From: a virus
Virus record (IMG/VR): IMGVR_UViG_3300042894_002308
Location: 62,001 to 126,000 of that record
DNA length: 64,000 bases
Direction: 5' to 3' (one strand)
Shown here: positions 10,593 to 19,466 of the stretch, in pieces
Numbering within the stretch: the first letter of the stretch is position 1
How the letters are laid out: every line of letters starts with the position of its first letter
Program-made: the position numbers and the translations under genes
The notes under the pieces: generated by a model
Seen by the model: the letters and a program-made list of their open reading frames with translations, nothing else
Told to the model about the DNA's origin: nothing
Databases searched by the model: none

Positions 10593-13500
10593 TTATACTG
10601 AAGCATAATTTTGTCCACCGATAAAGCCTAGAAAAGAAACTCCATTATCTACCGTTACAAAGGAGAATACATCAACTTTTTGTACTCCAGCAGATCCTGA
10701 AGTTAATGTTGGAGCCACTCCACCAGCCCATCGTACTTTGGATCCCCATGTAACTGTAGATGTTGGAGTATTCATCTGCAATATTAAAGTAAACCCAATA
10801 GTACGATTAGCCACTTCTGTTGGAACATTTGTTACTACAAAATTTGTAATACTAGAAGTTAATGCCACAGTAAAGACTTGAGCTTTGGAAAGATCTAAAG
10901 TAAGTGTACCACTATCAATCGATACTGCTGCATATGGTTCATTATACCACTGCAATGTTGGTTGGTAAATTGTATTTTTATTAAAATCTGCTGTCAAACC
11001 ACCAAAACTAGCAGGACCGGTTGGTATAACCGTAAAGCTTTTGGTAAAATTCTGAACTTCAGTAAAATTCTGAACAACATTTAATTTAGCAACATTTGTA
11101 ATTGCACCAGTATCAGTATTGATACTCAATACACCGCTATTTGTAAATGTGAGAGTATTTCCTGTGCTAGTAATTGATAATCCAGCAGAACCAGTAAACC
11201 CAACATTACCTGTTATACCTGTAACAGTATTAACAATATTAATACCAGATATGCCACCAGATCCTACAGTTATTTTTGTTGCAGTAAGATTGGCAGTAGT
11301 TAAATTGGCAGCACATACTCCAATAGTACCAAATTGGTTTAATTCTCCAGTAATACCATGAAAGCCATCATTAACTCTTCTATTGTTTACAGAAACTAAA
11401 TCCAATTCATATCTTTGATAATCACTTTGTGATAATCTATTAATTAATGGAACATAATAAGAAGATCCATGAGAATTATTACTAAGGAATAATTTATTAT
11501 AAGCAGTACCAGAACCATATGCATGACTACTTAATAACGATCCACCAGTACATCCAGTACTTCCACCCTCAGTCCCATTTGTTATACCTGTATAAGGTGA
11601 TATCTTGGCAACATAATTATTTGTTATTGTTGTATAAACAGCAGTCTGTGATGGAGTAGAACTAACAGCACCATCGGTATTTGATGATCTTGTACCAATT
11701 TGTGCTAATCTTTGAGATTCACCTTTTCCTATAATTGAATTTCCGTCTGCAGTTATAAAGAGTGGTTGAGTTGCTGATGCACCTGCAAGTCCGGAAGATT
11801 GAGTGCCATCATTCTCGGCTACAGATATAACACCTCCTCTATATACTCCAATATTTGCAGGAACATTATTAATAATAATATTATCTCTAACTGTATAGTA
11901 TTTTGGTCTACCCATACTAATATCAGTATAGAATGCTATTGCACTAGAGCTGTCATAAGGAACATTTCTTGTAGCTGCTATTGGCAAACCATCATCTGTA
12001 AATGGACTTTTTCCATCAGTAGTAACATCAAAGTGGAATGTATTATTGCTAACATTTCCAACAGCAATTTGAGGATTTATATGGGGTGAACCTCTAGCAA
12101 TAGATCTAACATTGCAATAAATTTGATTGCCAGTTATTGTAGATTCATCTCCTTGAATTTTTATTGAACGACCTTGGCAATTTGTAAATTTATTATTTGC
12201 TACAATACTACTTGCTGGAATAGTATTTGCACCATAAGTTCGTCCACCAAATAATACTACTCCATCTGCATCAGAGTTTCTATCAACATTTCCACCAGAA
12301 GTTCCTGTTAAAATATTTTCAAATACATTATTTGTTACATTAACCCATTCTGCGTATGTGATTTCTAAACCTCGGTTTGTCACAACAAAGGCTTGACAAC
12401 CACCACCAGTTATTCCAAGTGAAGATCTTAGTATATTTTTAAATAATGAATTTGTTACTGTAACACTTTTAAATCCACCCTCAATATAACATCCAAGACT
12501 TGCAGTTAAGGTAGAATCAGGTGCAAAAGTATTAAGAAACTGACAATTATTAATAAAAATTCGTGCGGTTGATTGAGAAGCAGAATAAGATTGAAAAATT
12601 CTAGAATTTGTATTATTTGCATCAAAAATTATATTTTCTAGATGAATATAATTGGTATCTCCATTTAATGTCAACATCCCAGCACCAGTAGCACCACCAT
12701 ATTTTATAGTGGCATTATCTCCTAAAAGTTTAATATCTTTACTAACAGGTTCAAAACCAAGTGCTGCATTTATTTTATATGTTCCATATGGAAAATATAT
12801 TGTTCCAGAAGAAATACCGGTAAATCCAAAGATAGCACCTAATGCTGTTTGAATAGCAGCTCTATCGTCTGTAACACCGTCACCAATTGCACCAAAGTCC
12901 TTAACAGAAAATACATCTTTCAATTTACTATCTATTGTACGAGCTACTGCGCCACTACCAGATTGTGTAAAGCAAAGACCAGATAGAGTTACATTACCAG
13001 TGGCTCCTGTATTACCAGTGGTACCAGGAGAACCAGTAGAACCTTGCAATCCTTGAGGACCAGCTTGCCCAATTGCTCCTGCAAGATTGATATCCCAATT
13101 ACTAAAATTTCCTGCACCAGAAACACCAGTAACTGTTAAACTTAATGTAACACCAGAATAGTTTACCATGGTGGCATTAAAATATTGAGTAACTGTAGCT
13201 GCTATTAATAAACTTTGAACTTTACTATAAGCTAAACCAGAAGGAACTGTTAACGTTACTCCACTTCCAGCCGTTAAGGATCCTAATGTAATTGAGGTAA
13301 TAGAAGTTGTTCTATATACATCTCCAGTATTTCCTGTAGGTCCTTGTAATCCAGTTGCACCTGTATTTCCTTGTGGTCCTGTAGCACCGGTATTTCCTTG
13401 AGGACCAGGAGCCGTTGAACCTGCACCCGTAGCACCAGTATTTCCTTGTGGTCCAGTAGCACCGGTATTTCCTTGTGATCCAGTAGGACCAGGAGCAGTA

Positions 13501-14819
13501 GAACCTGCACCAGTAGCACCAGTATTACCTTGTTGTCCAGTAGCACCAGTATTACCTTGAGGACCAGCAGGACCTGTAGGACCAGTTGAACCAACTCCAC
13601 CAATAGAAGATATTGTAATATTTTTACCAGATAAAGTTATACCAACATTGGAACCGGCAACTAAAGTAAGATCACCAGTAAGACCATTAAGTGATGATAC
13701 CCCACTAGTAATACCACCCGTAGAAGTAATAATTACACTATTTCCACTAATACCTAGTGTGACATTTTCACCGCCAATAAAATCTATAGATCCAGTAATA
13801 CCATTGATACTACGTACAACAGTTCCTTGATAACTTCCACTAATACCAATATTACCATTAATATATACTAAACCACCACTTGGTGTTAGAATCATATTTC
13901 CAGCTGATGAAAGATCTAACGTAGCATTTGTAAGAGCACCATCAGTAACATCGTTGTAAATAAGCTTTAGAATTTTTCCATCACTTTTATTAACTTCTAT
14001 CGCATGGGTTCTAGCTAAAACACTATTTCTATTAATCACAAGATTGGTATCAGGAGAAAGTGGATTTTGGTTTCGGATCTTAACCATATTAGAACTAGTT
14101 GATCCCAATACTTCTAAAACCGTTCCATAATTATTAGATTCTACATCACCCAATTGAACAAGACTACGATCTTGAAAGAATATTCCATCTTGTGCTCTAA
14201 AGTAAAAGAAACTAGTTGCAGACAACTCCGCTCCGCTTAGTTCTACTTCAAAACTTCCACTACCTACTAATACTGAATTAAGAGATAATTGTGATGGGTT
14301 AGGAGTATATCTAAGAGGAGAGAGTCCTCCATCAATTTTTAATGCTTGGTTACCACATCCACCAGCAAATACAAGATATTGTACATCTTCAGTATTGGTT
14401 GTAGTGAGAGCCATCTGTGTAGCAATACCATCATCTGCAGGAATAGTATCGTAAATAATTGTACCAACATTAGACGTATTACCATTAACAGCCGTACCGC
14501 TAACTTGAATAAATGTTATTTGATTACCAGAATATGCCGTAACTGTTCCGTAAATATAATTTCCAATATCTGAAAAACTTACTTTTATTGTATGCCCAAC
14601 AGATATTGCATTAGCATTTGCTGCTAGATTAACAGTTACTGTACTGCTAGTACCATAATTTACGGTAATAGAACCTGTAAAATTTAATAAAAAGAAACCT
14701 TGACCTGTATTACCTTGTGGACCAGCAGGTCCAGTTGATCCGGGTACTCCAGGAGCACCTTCAACAGCATACGGTGTTGGATATATAGTTACTTGAACTG
14801 TTTTGCTTGGATTTGCCAT
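10593..14819 (-). CDS. Giant tail fibre/tailspike with pectate-lyase-like beta-helix
   Basis: 1408 aa. The N-terminal anchor resembles that of the 1050-aa fibre. Collagen-like tracts lie near residues 18-35, 420-496 and 585-615, with the shared module (GDVYRTTS to NLAGAIGQ) at about 497-585. At about 635 begins [20 protein letters not shown], the signature of the Pectate_lyase_3 right-handed beta-helix; the helix with its NNxF turns runs to about 960. The C-terminus ([20 protein letters not shown], then SFVTVDNG and [10 protein letters not shown]) is a domain common at the ends of T4-like marine fibres. The beta-helix may bind or cut a surface polysaccharide; catalytic residues cannot be assigned by eye. 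The ATG lies 1 nt after the stop of the 132-aa gene, so translation is probably coupled. Confidence 0.88.
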   Translation of the reverse strand: MANPSKTVQVTIYPTPYAVEGAPGVPGSTGPAGPQGNTGQGFFLLNFTGSITVNYGTSSTVTVNLAANANAISVGHTIKVSFSDIGNYIYGTVTAYSGNQITFIQVSGTAVNGNTSNVGTIIYDTIPADDGIATQMALTTTNTEDVQYLVFAGGCGNQALKIDGGLSPLRYTPNPSQLSLNSVLVGSGSFEVELSGAELSATSFFYFRAQDGIFFQDRSLVQLGDVESNNYGTVLEVLGSTSSNMVKIRNQNPLSPDTNLVINRNSVLARTHAIEVNKSDGKILKLIYNDVTDGALTNATLDLSSAGNMILTPSGGLVYINGNIGISGSYQGTVVRSINGITGSIDFIGGENVTLGISGNSVIITSTGGITSGVSSLNGLTGDLTLVAGSNVGITLSGKNITISSIGGVGSTGPTGPAGPQGNTGATGQQGNTGATGAGSTAPGPTGSQGNTGATGPQGNTGATGAGSTAPGPQGNTGATGPQGNTGATGLQGPTGNTGDVYRTTSITSITLGSLTAGSGVTLTVPSGLAYSKVQSLLIAATVTQYFNATMVNYSGVTLSLTVTGVSGAGNFSNWDINLAGAIGQAGPQGLQGSTGSPGTTGNTGATGNVTLSGLCFTQSGSGAVARTIDSKLKDVFSVKDFGAIGDGVTDDRAAIQTALGAIFGFTGISSGTIYFPYGTYKINAALGFEPVSKDIKLLGDNATIKYGGATGAGMLTLNGDTNYIHLENIIFDANNTNSRIFQSYSASQSTARIFINNCQFLNTFAPDSTLTASLGCYIEGGFKSVTVTNSLFKNILRSSLGITGGGCQAFVVTNRGLEITYAEWVNVTNNVFENILTGTSGGNVDRNSDADGVVLFGGRTYGANTIPASSIVANNKFTNCQGRSIKIQGDESTITGNQIYCNVRSIARGSPHINPQIAVGNVSNNTFHFDVTTDGKSPFTDDGLPIAATRNVPYDSSSAIAFYTDISMGRPKYYTVRDNIIINNVPANIGVYRGGVISVAENDGTQSSGLAGASATQPLFITADGNSIIGKGESQRLAQIGTRSSNTDGAVSSTPSQTAVYTTITNNYVAKISPYTGITNGTEGGSTGCTGGSLLSSHAYGSGTAYNKLFLSNNSHGSSYYVPLINRLSQSDYQRYELDLVSVNNRRVNDGFHGITGELNQFGTIGVCAANLTTANLTATKITVGSGGISGINIVNTVTGITGNVGFTGSAGLSITSTGNTLTFTNSGVLSINTDTGAITNVAKLNVVQNFTEVQNFTKSFTVIPTGPASFGGLTADFNKNTIYQPTLQWYNEPYAAVSIDSGTLTLDLSKAQVFTVALTSSITNFVVTNVPTEVANRTIGFTLILQMNTPTSTVTWGSKVRWAGGVAPTLTSGSAGVQKVDVFSFVTVDNGVSFLGFIGGQNYASV

Positions 14820-14820
14820 A

Positions 14821-15219
14821 TTAGGAATTTGCAGTTACATCAGGAAGAGTTTCAATTTTTCCTCGTAATAGAGTTATTATACCACCATTATTTGGATATT
14901 GAAGTTGCATATCATAGAAGGAGGGAGTATATTCTGAAAAACTTTTAGTATATTGCGATCCAATAGTAATATAAACCAATCCACCTGTAGCACTTGCTGC
15001 TAGCCCACCAGTTACCCCATCAACTGGAATAACTGAAGATCCAACAGGAACTCCAAGTACATATGACACTAATAGACCACTTGGGTGATAACTTTTTCTA
15101 ACTTGCATCGATAAGGTAGCTCCACCCAAATTAAAGGTGTTTCCTGCTGCATTCGCAAGATTCATTACCCAAGTTAAAGTATCACCTTTTACAACAACTG
15201 GATTAAAGTTATCTGACAT
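14821..15219 (-). CDS. Small beta-rich virion protein, BppU-N-like
   Basis: 132 aa. The opening [20 protein letters not shown] and the ending [19 protein letters not shown] resemble the N-terminal domain of upper-baseplate (BppU-type) proteins that hold fibres on the tail; this is a weak, by-eye similarity. It is followed 1 nt later by the largest fibre gene, which fits an adaptor role. The start at 15219 is preceded by GGAG and a 5' leader carrying a hairpin and a distant late-type element. Confidence 0.65.
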   Translation of the reverse strand: MSDNFNPVVVKGDTLTWVMNLANAAGNTFNLGGATLSMQVRKSYHPSGLLVSYVLGVPVGSSVIPVDGVTGGLAASATGGLVYITIGSQYTKSFSEYTPSFYDMQLQYPNNGGIITLLRGKIETLPDVTANS

Positions 15220-15238
15220 TAATAGGATTCTCCAAAGA

Positions 15239-15264
15239 ATAATAGCCCTATTAAAGGCTATTAT
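15239..15264 (-). other. Stem-loop in the leader of the 132-aa gene
   Basis: ATAATAGCC and its complement GGCTATTAT form a perfect 9-bp stem with an 8-nt loop. It lies 19 nt before the ATG at 15219 and after the glycosyltransferase gene. No long T run follows on the minus strand, so it is a weak terminator at best. GGAGAATC occurs on both sides of it. Confidence 0.5.
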
Positions 15265-15275
15265 AGATTCTCCTA

Positions 15276-15283
15276 TATTTAGA
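15276..15283 (-). promoter_or_regulatory. Late-type promoter element TCTAAATA
   Basis: TCTAAATA on the minus strand, 56 nt before the ATG at 15219. The predicted leader of about 50 nt contains the hairpin at 15239-15264 and two GGAG motifs. It would drive the 132-aa gene and the fibre genes downstream. Confidence 0.55.
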
Positions 15284-15297
15284 AGCTTTGAAGATTA

Positions 15298-16515
15298 TCA
15301 GAGTTTAACGGTAGCTGCTGTAGGATTCATTACAAGTGTGGTTTTATTAGTTGCTTTAGCAACTTTTTCTGCCCACTCTTTGCTTTGATTTGCAAGAGCT
15401 TCTTGCATTTTTTGCATACCTTGCCCATAAATTTTATAATTATTGGCAATTCTTTCTCTATGTTCCTGTGGTAGGTGTGGTTCCTTTAGCAATTTTTCAC
15501 AAGTTGCAATACCAATTTCTGGTCTTCCAGTGTAATATGCAGTTGTGGCAATTTCATCAAAAATTCCCCATGCATAATTTGCCTTATCAACAAACAAAAT
15601 ATCATTTTCTGGAATAGGAATGCTGAGACCCAATGAAGCCACCAAGAATGCATTTCTTGGTCTATTATACTTGCGGTAGATACAAGAAAGGTGGTATAGT
15701 GGTTCTACTCTATTAGGAGCAGTCTCAAATGCCATCATAAAGGCATCTGCGATTTCATGAACAGGCTTACCTTGAAATTCACGACACATACCTACTCGCA
15801 TCCAAGAAAAGAATACTTCTTCGTGCCAAGATTCTAGTTTGATTCGTGCCATGTATTCAACTTCTGCAACATCATACATTCGTGCATCAAATGCTGATTG
15901 AGCAGCATAAAATTGTTTACGAGGTTGATTTGGATCTTTTTCAAGGTATGACTTAAGAATATGATAATCTTTAGTATACTTTTCGATGTCATTGGCAACG
16001 GCTCGTGAACGACAACCTTCAGTACGAACTTCCCATCCGTAATTACCTTCAAGCTTTTTGACATTCATGGGCTGTTCGCACATTGCATATTCATGCAATG
16101 GTTCTTCGTACCACCACTTCTTTTTGGCAACATTGAAAACCTGTGCACGAAGCCACTGAAACTCGCCTCGTTTGATCTGCACAACATAACCATCCAATTC
16201 ATCATCAAAAGATGCTACTGGTAATTCTCCAACAAGAAAATCATCAGCATCAATCATCATAACCCACTTGGTTTTTCCCATGCACGCTTCTAATGCTTTT
16301 GATCGATTAGTTCCGAAATCAGACCATTCGTGATCTAAAATTTCACCAGGAATTCCCTTTTCATCAAAGAACTTTTTAATTATTTCTTTTGTGTTATCTG
16401 TTGAACCTGTATCACAAATAACATAATAATTAATAAATGGTGCGCATGAAGCCAAACATCTTTCGATATTTGGTGCTTCGTCCTTAACAATCATAGATAG
16501 TGTCAAATTATACAT
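15298..16515 (-). CDS. Family 2 glycosyltransferase with TPR-like C-terminal part
   Basis: 405 aa from the preferred start at 16515. The N-terminus has the GT-A fold signature of GT2 enzymes: LSMIVKDEAPNIERCL, then CDTGSTDNT, then MMIDADDF with the metal-binding DxD-type motif. The C-terminal 250 residues are helical and TPR-like, as in SunS-type transferases. An in-frame ATG at 16521 overlaps the AAGGA that is properly spaced (about 5 nt) from the ATG at 16515, so the shorter form is preferred. It follows regA by 8 nt and precedes the fibre block, which suggests (inference) that it glycosylates a fibre or a host surface glycan. Confidence 0.8.
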   Translation of the reverse strand: MYNLTLSMIVKDEAPNIERCLASCAPFINYYVICDTGSTDNTKEIIKKFFDEKGIPGEILDHEWSDFGTNRSKALEACMGKTKWVMMIDADDFLVGELPVASFDDELDGYVVQIKRGEFQWLRAQVFNVAKKKWWYEEPLHEYAMCEQPMNVKKLEGNYGWEVRTEGCRSRAVANDIEKYTKDYHILKSYLEKDPNQPRKQFYAAQSAFDARMYDVAEVEYMARIKLESWHEEVFFSWMRVGMCREFQGKPVHEIADAFMMAFETAPNRVEPLYHLSCIYRKYNRPRNAFLVASLGLSIPIPENDILFVDKANYAWGIFDEIATTAYYTGRPEIGIATCEKLLKEPHLPQEHRERIANNYKIYGQGMQKMQEALANQSKEWAEKVAKATNKTTLVMNPTAATVKL

Positions 16516-16523
16516 AGTCATCC

Positions 16524-16949
16524 TTATGAATTAAAAAATTTACGTAACGATCCGGTATTAAATTTAGGAACTAATTCCCAATTTTGTTTTTCTGTATGTT
16601 TTATTACTTTTAAACCATTGATTGGCATACTGTCTTTCACTTTATCTTTATCAATAATTTCTAGTAGTTCCCATTCTTCTAGTAATTTTACTATCGCATT
16701 TCTTCTTTTCAAATCTTCTTCAGATACATTTGAAGGAAGACCATCTAATGCAAACAATTCTTTAAAGTGGGCAATTATATAAACTTCATCTTTATGAATT
16801 AAATGGCATGATTGATAAAGAACATTTTTTCCTTTTGGTGATACACCAATACGAGAAAGAGTTTCACGTATAACCATGAAATCTTCTTCATCTAAAAGAT
16901 TAATATGAATGCCAATATTTTTAAATGTTTTATCAGATAGATCAGACAT
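16524..16949 (-). CDS. regA: RegA translational repressor of early genes
   Basis: 141 aa, clearly RegA-like: the run VLYQSCHLIHKDEVYIIAHF aligns with T4 VLYQSCHILQKKGLYYIVHF, and EDLKRRNAIVKLLEEW with T4 EDEVRRDSIAWLLEDW. In T4, RegA binds AU-rich initiation regions of early mRNAs, including those of genes 44 and 45, and blocks ribosomes. As in T4 it lies directly downstream of 45, 44 and 62. A good AAGGA lies 6 nt before the ATG. It has about 20 more residues than T4 RegA, mostly at the two ends. The scarcity of Shine-Dalgarno leaders in this phage makes its targets interesting. Confidence 0.93.
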   Translation of the reverse strand: MSDLSDKTFKNIGIHINLLDEEDFMVIRETLSRIGVSPKGKNVLYQSCHLIHKDEVYIIAHFKELFALDGLPSNVSEEDLKRRNAIVKLLEEWELLEIIDKDKVKDSMPINGLKVIKHTEKQNWELVPKFNTGSLRKFFNS

Positions 16950-16966
16950 AACAAATCCTTACTAAA

Positions 16967-17347
16967 TTACCTCACACCACCAGTATCAAGGGCTTTGCGT
17001 ATTTCTTGCAAATCCTCAGTACTCAGTATATTTAGTACTTCCCTAGCCTTGGATTCTGTGTAACCATATGCCTGCTTTATTAGAGTTACATTCTCTTCGG
17101 TATCTTTACGCAACCAAGGAGAAAACCGCTTCTTTTTACGCACAGCAAGTCTATAAAAATCAAATTGACTCTTGTTGTCTAACCAAGGAGAACAATTCAT
17201 CTCGTTAGCATGAAATAAGGTATCTGCAAAATAAGACAAACACCGATTGACTACAAACGGTGTATATGCCTTGACTGCACCCTCATCTGTATCAAGTAGA
17301 GGCTTCTTGTCATGGTTTATGCTAGATAGAAAGTCTTTTAGTTGCAT
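16967..17347 (-). CDS. 62: Clamp-loader small subunit gp62
   Basis: 126 aa. It matches T4 gp62 in position (between 44 and regA) and in style: YTPFVVNRCLSYFADTL near residues 30-46 and DFYRLAVRKKKRFSPWLRK near 64-82 are characteristic. With gp44 it forms the ATP-driven loader that puts the gp45 clamp on DNA. The length is shorter than T4 gp62 (187 aa) but usual for marine relatives. The ATG shares one base with the gp44 stop (TGATG), so translation is coupled. Confidence 0.9.
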   Translation of the reverse strand: MQLKDFLSSINHDKKPLLDTDEGAVKAYTPFVVNRCLSYFADTLFHANEMNCSPWLDNKSQFDFYRLAVRKKKRFSPWLRKDTEENVTLIKQAYGYTESKAREVLNILSTEDLQEIRKALDTGGVR

Positions 17348-18291
17348 CAGTTAAACTCGCAGTCCATCATAAGTTGAACAATCAATGCCATTGTATTAAT
17401 TTCTTGGTCTGCTGCAAATGCAGACTTATATTGATACTCAGCAATAATAAGAATAGCCTGTGGTATAGAAGGGTTTTTAAGAGATGTATATAGTTCCGTA
17501 TATAGACGCTTATAAAAATCCGATGTATTCAGATCTAGATTCTGTACCACCCACTTACGGCATGATACAAAATCCTTATTCTTCATAAATCCTAGAAGTT
17601 CCTTGTAGGACTCACTGCTACCCTGACCAAGAACTCCGATATCAATACTACCTGCCGATGCATATCTCTGTAGTTCATTGATAATACGGCGAAGATCAGG
17701 AAAATGCTTCTTGACAAGATTGACAATTACTGTCTTTTCATATGGAATCTTCTCTTGTGCAAGAATATATTCCACACGCTTCATCATTGCAGATGCAACA
17801 GTAGCCTTCTCAGCAGTGGGAACTGTAAAATCAATACCGGTGCAACGAGAGTGCAATGGCTCAATGATACGATTCTTGTAGTTGCAAGTCATGATGAATC
17901 TGCAGTTTTTTGCAAATTCTTCAATGGCTCCACGAAGAGCAGGTTGAATTGATTGTGCATTTGCATAATCAAACTCATCTAAAATTACAACCTTGAGATT
18001 TCCACTTAGGGAAACCGTTGAGGCATAATTACGAATCTTCGTGCGTAGTGTATCAATACCGTTCTCTTCAGAACAGTTAATAATAATACTTTCGGCACCG
18101 ATGTCATTGGCAAGAGCACGGGCTACGGTTGTCTTTCCCGTACCCGCCTTGCCGTAGAGCATCATATTAGGAATTGTACCTTCCTTGATCATACCATTAA
18201 AAATAGTGGTAAGATCAATAGGAAGAATACAATCAGATAATGACTTGGGTCGATATTTTTCAACCCAGAGCAAACTATTAATATCAGACAC
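17347..18291 (-). CDS. 44: Clamp-loader AAA+ ATPase gp44
   Basis: 314 aa. Walker A is GKAGTGKTT at residues 47-55, Walker B is VVILDEFD near 108-115, and the SRC arginine-finger motif (PLHSRCTG) lies near 148-155. The opening LLWVEKYRPKSLSDCILP is the classic gp44/RFC start. It loads the gp45 clamp together with gp62. The start codon is GTG at 18291, only 2 nt after the gp45 stop, with GGGG as a weak Shine-Dalgarno. In T4 this gene is a RegA target, and a weak start would fit such control. Confidence 0.95.
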   Translation of the reverse strand: MSDINSLLWVEKYRPKSLSDCILPIDLTTIFNGMIKEGTIPNMMLYGKAGTGKTTVARALANDIGAESIIINCSEENGIDTLRTKIRNYASTVSLSGNLKVVILDEFDYANAQSIQPALRGAIEEFAKNCRFIMTCNYKNRIIEPLHSRCTGIDFTVPTAEKATVASAMMKRVEYILAQEKIPYEKTVIVNLVKKHFPDLRRIINELQRYASAGSIDIGVLGQGSSESYKELLGFMKNKDFVSCRKWVVQNLDLNTSDFYKRLYTELYTSLKNPSIPQAILIIAEYQYKSAFAADQEINTMALIVQLMMDCEFN

Positions 18292-18293
18292 AA

Positions 18294-18965
18294 TTAACCC
18301 CGCTTGATAGCGATGTAGTAAGCAAGTTCCAGACTCTTATGAGTAAACTTAGAGATAATAGTATCACTTAATTCCACAGTGTATGAACCGGGAATAAACT
18401 TAATCTCAGATACATTCAAAGTACCTTCAAAATCTTTTCCAGTATAATTTTCATCAAGAATGATTTCAAAACTATTGGTTGTACTTTGGCTAGAATCGTC
18501 AACCATAATACGAAATGAACCATCTTTACCCATCATACGAAGATCACTTACCTGTAGAATACTTGCTGCCTTCAAAATTTCATTTAGATCCTTTTCATCA
18601 AGATCAAACTTGATGGTGGTCTTTGGCATCTTCAGTTCTCTAGTAGGAACCGTTAGGAGGCTTGGTTCTGAGTAATAGTATGTAACACTTGACCTACCAT
18701 TAGAAATCACTACATGGGTATCGTAGAACTCTAAATCGGGGTTTGAGAACATGCTTACAATACCCAAAAACTTGTTCAAATCCCAAATAGGAACATCAAC
18801 ATCAAAGTCTTCTGATATAGTAGCCTCAACGTAAATATTCTTACCAGGAGAGATAGTCTTTAGGACGTTTCCTGGTGAAATAAGAATATTTGAATTGATT
18901 GATGCAAAATTCTTGAGAATGTTATAGGTGTCTTTTGATAGACGCATTTTTGTCACAGTTTCCAT
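18294..18965 (-). CDS. 45: Sliding clamp gp45
   Basis: 223 aa, about the size of T4 gp45 (228 aa). MRLSKDTYNILKNFASINSN near the N-terminus and the ending KFTHKSLELAYYIAIKRG are typical of the clamp. It forms the trimeric ring that tethers the polymerase and, in T4, activates late promoters through gp33 and gp55, both of which are encoded in this window. The assigned start is the ATG at 18965 with a poor AAAGA upstream; an internal Met lies at residue 7. It is cotranscribed with the 50-aa ORF just before it. Confidence 0.94.
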   Translation of the reverse strand: METVTKMRLSKDTYNILKNFASINSNILISPGNVLKTISPGKNIYVEATISEDFDVDVPIWDLNKFLGIVSMFSNPDLEFYDTHVVISNGRSSVTYYYSEPSLLTVPTRELKMPKTTIKFDLDEKDLNEILKAASILQVSDLRMMGKDGSFRIMVDDSSQSTTNSFEIILDENYTGKDFEGTLNVSEIKFIPGSYTVELSDTIISKFTHKSLELAYYIAIKRG

Positions 18966-18984
18966 ATATAAATCTTTCTAAAAA

Positions 18985-19137
18985 TTAATCACGTTCTTTA
19001 CGATAAACGATATCGTTAAGTTGCTGCTTCTGTTCGTGGCGATCACCACGCTTACTTCTCTTCTGTTGCTTCTTGCCTAAACCTGATGGCTTATTCTTGC
19101 CTCGGTTACTAAACTTCTGAAAACTTTCCTCGTTCAT
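18985..19137 (-). CDS. Small basic protein upstream of the sliding clamp
   Basis: A 50-aa ORF, MNEESFQKFSNRGKNKPSGL then GKKQQKRSKRGDRHE and NDIVYRKERD. It is strongly basic and hydrophilic, without a recognised domain; an RNA- or polymerase-binding role is conceivable because T4 keeps RpbA beside gene 45, but there is no sequence match. It starts 6 nt after the -10 of an early-type promoter, so its mRNA would be leaderless. It heads the 45-44-62-regA operon. Confidence 0.7.
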   Translation of the reverse strand: MNEESFQKFSNRGKNKPSGLGKKQQKRSKRGDRHEQKQQLNDIVYRKERD

Positions 19138-19143
19138 AGCCCT

Positions 19144-19171
19144 AGTATATCTCCTGTATTGAAATAGTCAA
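19144..19171 (-). promoter_or_regulatory. Early-type promoter TTGACT-N16-TATACT
   Basis: On the minus strand TTGACT (19166-19171) and TATACT (19144-19149) are separated by 16 nt. The -10 ends 6 nt before the ATG at 19137, which places transcription start on the ATG. The same hexamers recur before uvsY and gp32. It would drive the 50-aa ORF, 45, 44, 62 and regA. Confidence 0.75.
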
Positions 19172-19452
19172 ATCTGAATCCATTGAAATCCTGTAGGATC
19201 TTTATACCAAATATATAATATACCTGTATCAGCCATCCACAATTGATTTTCTGATGGTTTTATAGGAGGAACAGAACTTTTAAAAGTTTCTGTTATTCCA
19301 GTGAGAGACCAACTATTTGGTTCTTGTAGTGGACTTGATATTGTTGTTGTTTTGCAAATGTATGCTCTTCCTTGATTTATAACAACATCACCTATATTGT
19401 AGGTCAGGGATGAGCCATTTGCAGATTTAAATTTAAACTCGCCTCTAAACAT
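19168..19452 (-). CDS. Small virion-like protein with carbohydrate-binding-type repeat
   Basis: 94 aa. YNIGDVVINQGRAYICKTTT followed by SWSLTG resembles the small chitin-binding (CBM5/12-type) fold, in which a strand pair GDVV...YxC precedes a Trp. The C-terminus, LWMADTGILYIWYKDPTGF then QWIQI, parallels a segment of the 654-aa fibre ([16 protein letters not shown] then QWIQP). It is therefore probably a small virion or fibre-tip protein although it sits between gp46 and the clamp operon. The start at 19452 has no Shine-Dalgarno; TCTAAATA ends 6 nt upstream. Confidence 0.7.
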   Translation of the reverse strand: MFRGEFKFKSANGSSLTYNIGDVVINQGRAYICKTTTISSPLQEPNSWSLTGITETFKSSVPPIKPSENQLWMADTGILYIWYKDPTGFQWIQI

Positions 19453-19458
19453 TTAAAA

Positions 19459-19466
19459 TATTTAGA
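19459..19466 (-). promoter_or_regulatory. Late-type promoter element TCTAAATA
   Basis: TCTAAATA on the minus strand, 6 nt before the ATG at 19452, overlapping the stop of gp46. It gives a late-class start for a virion-like gene placed inside the early replication module. Confidence 0.6.
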
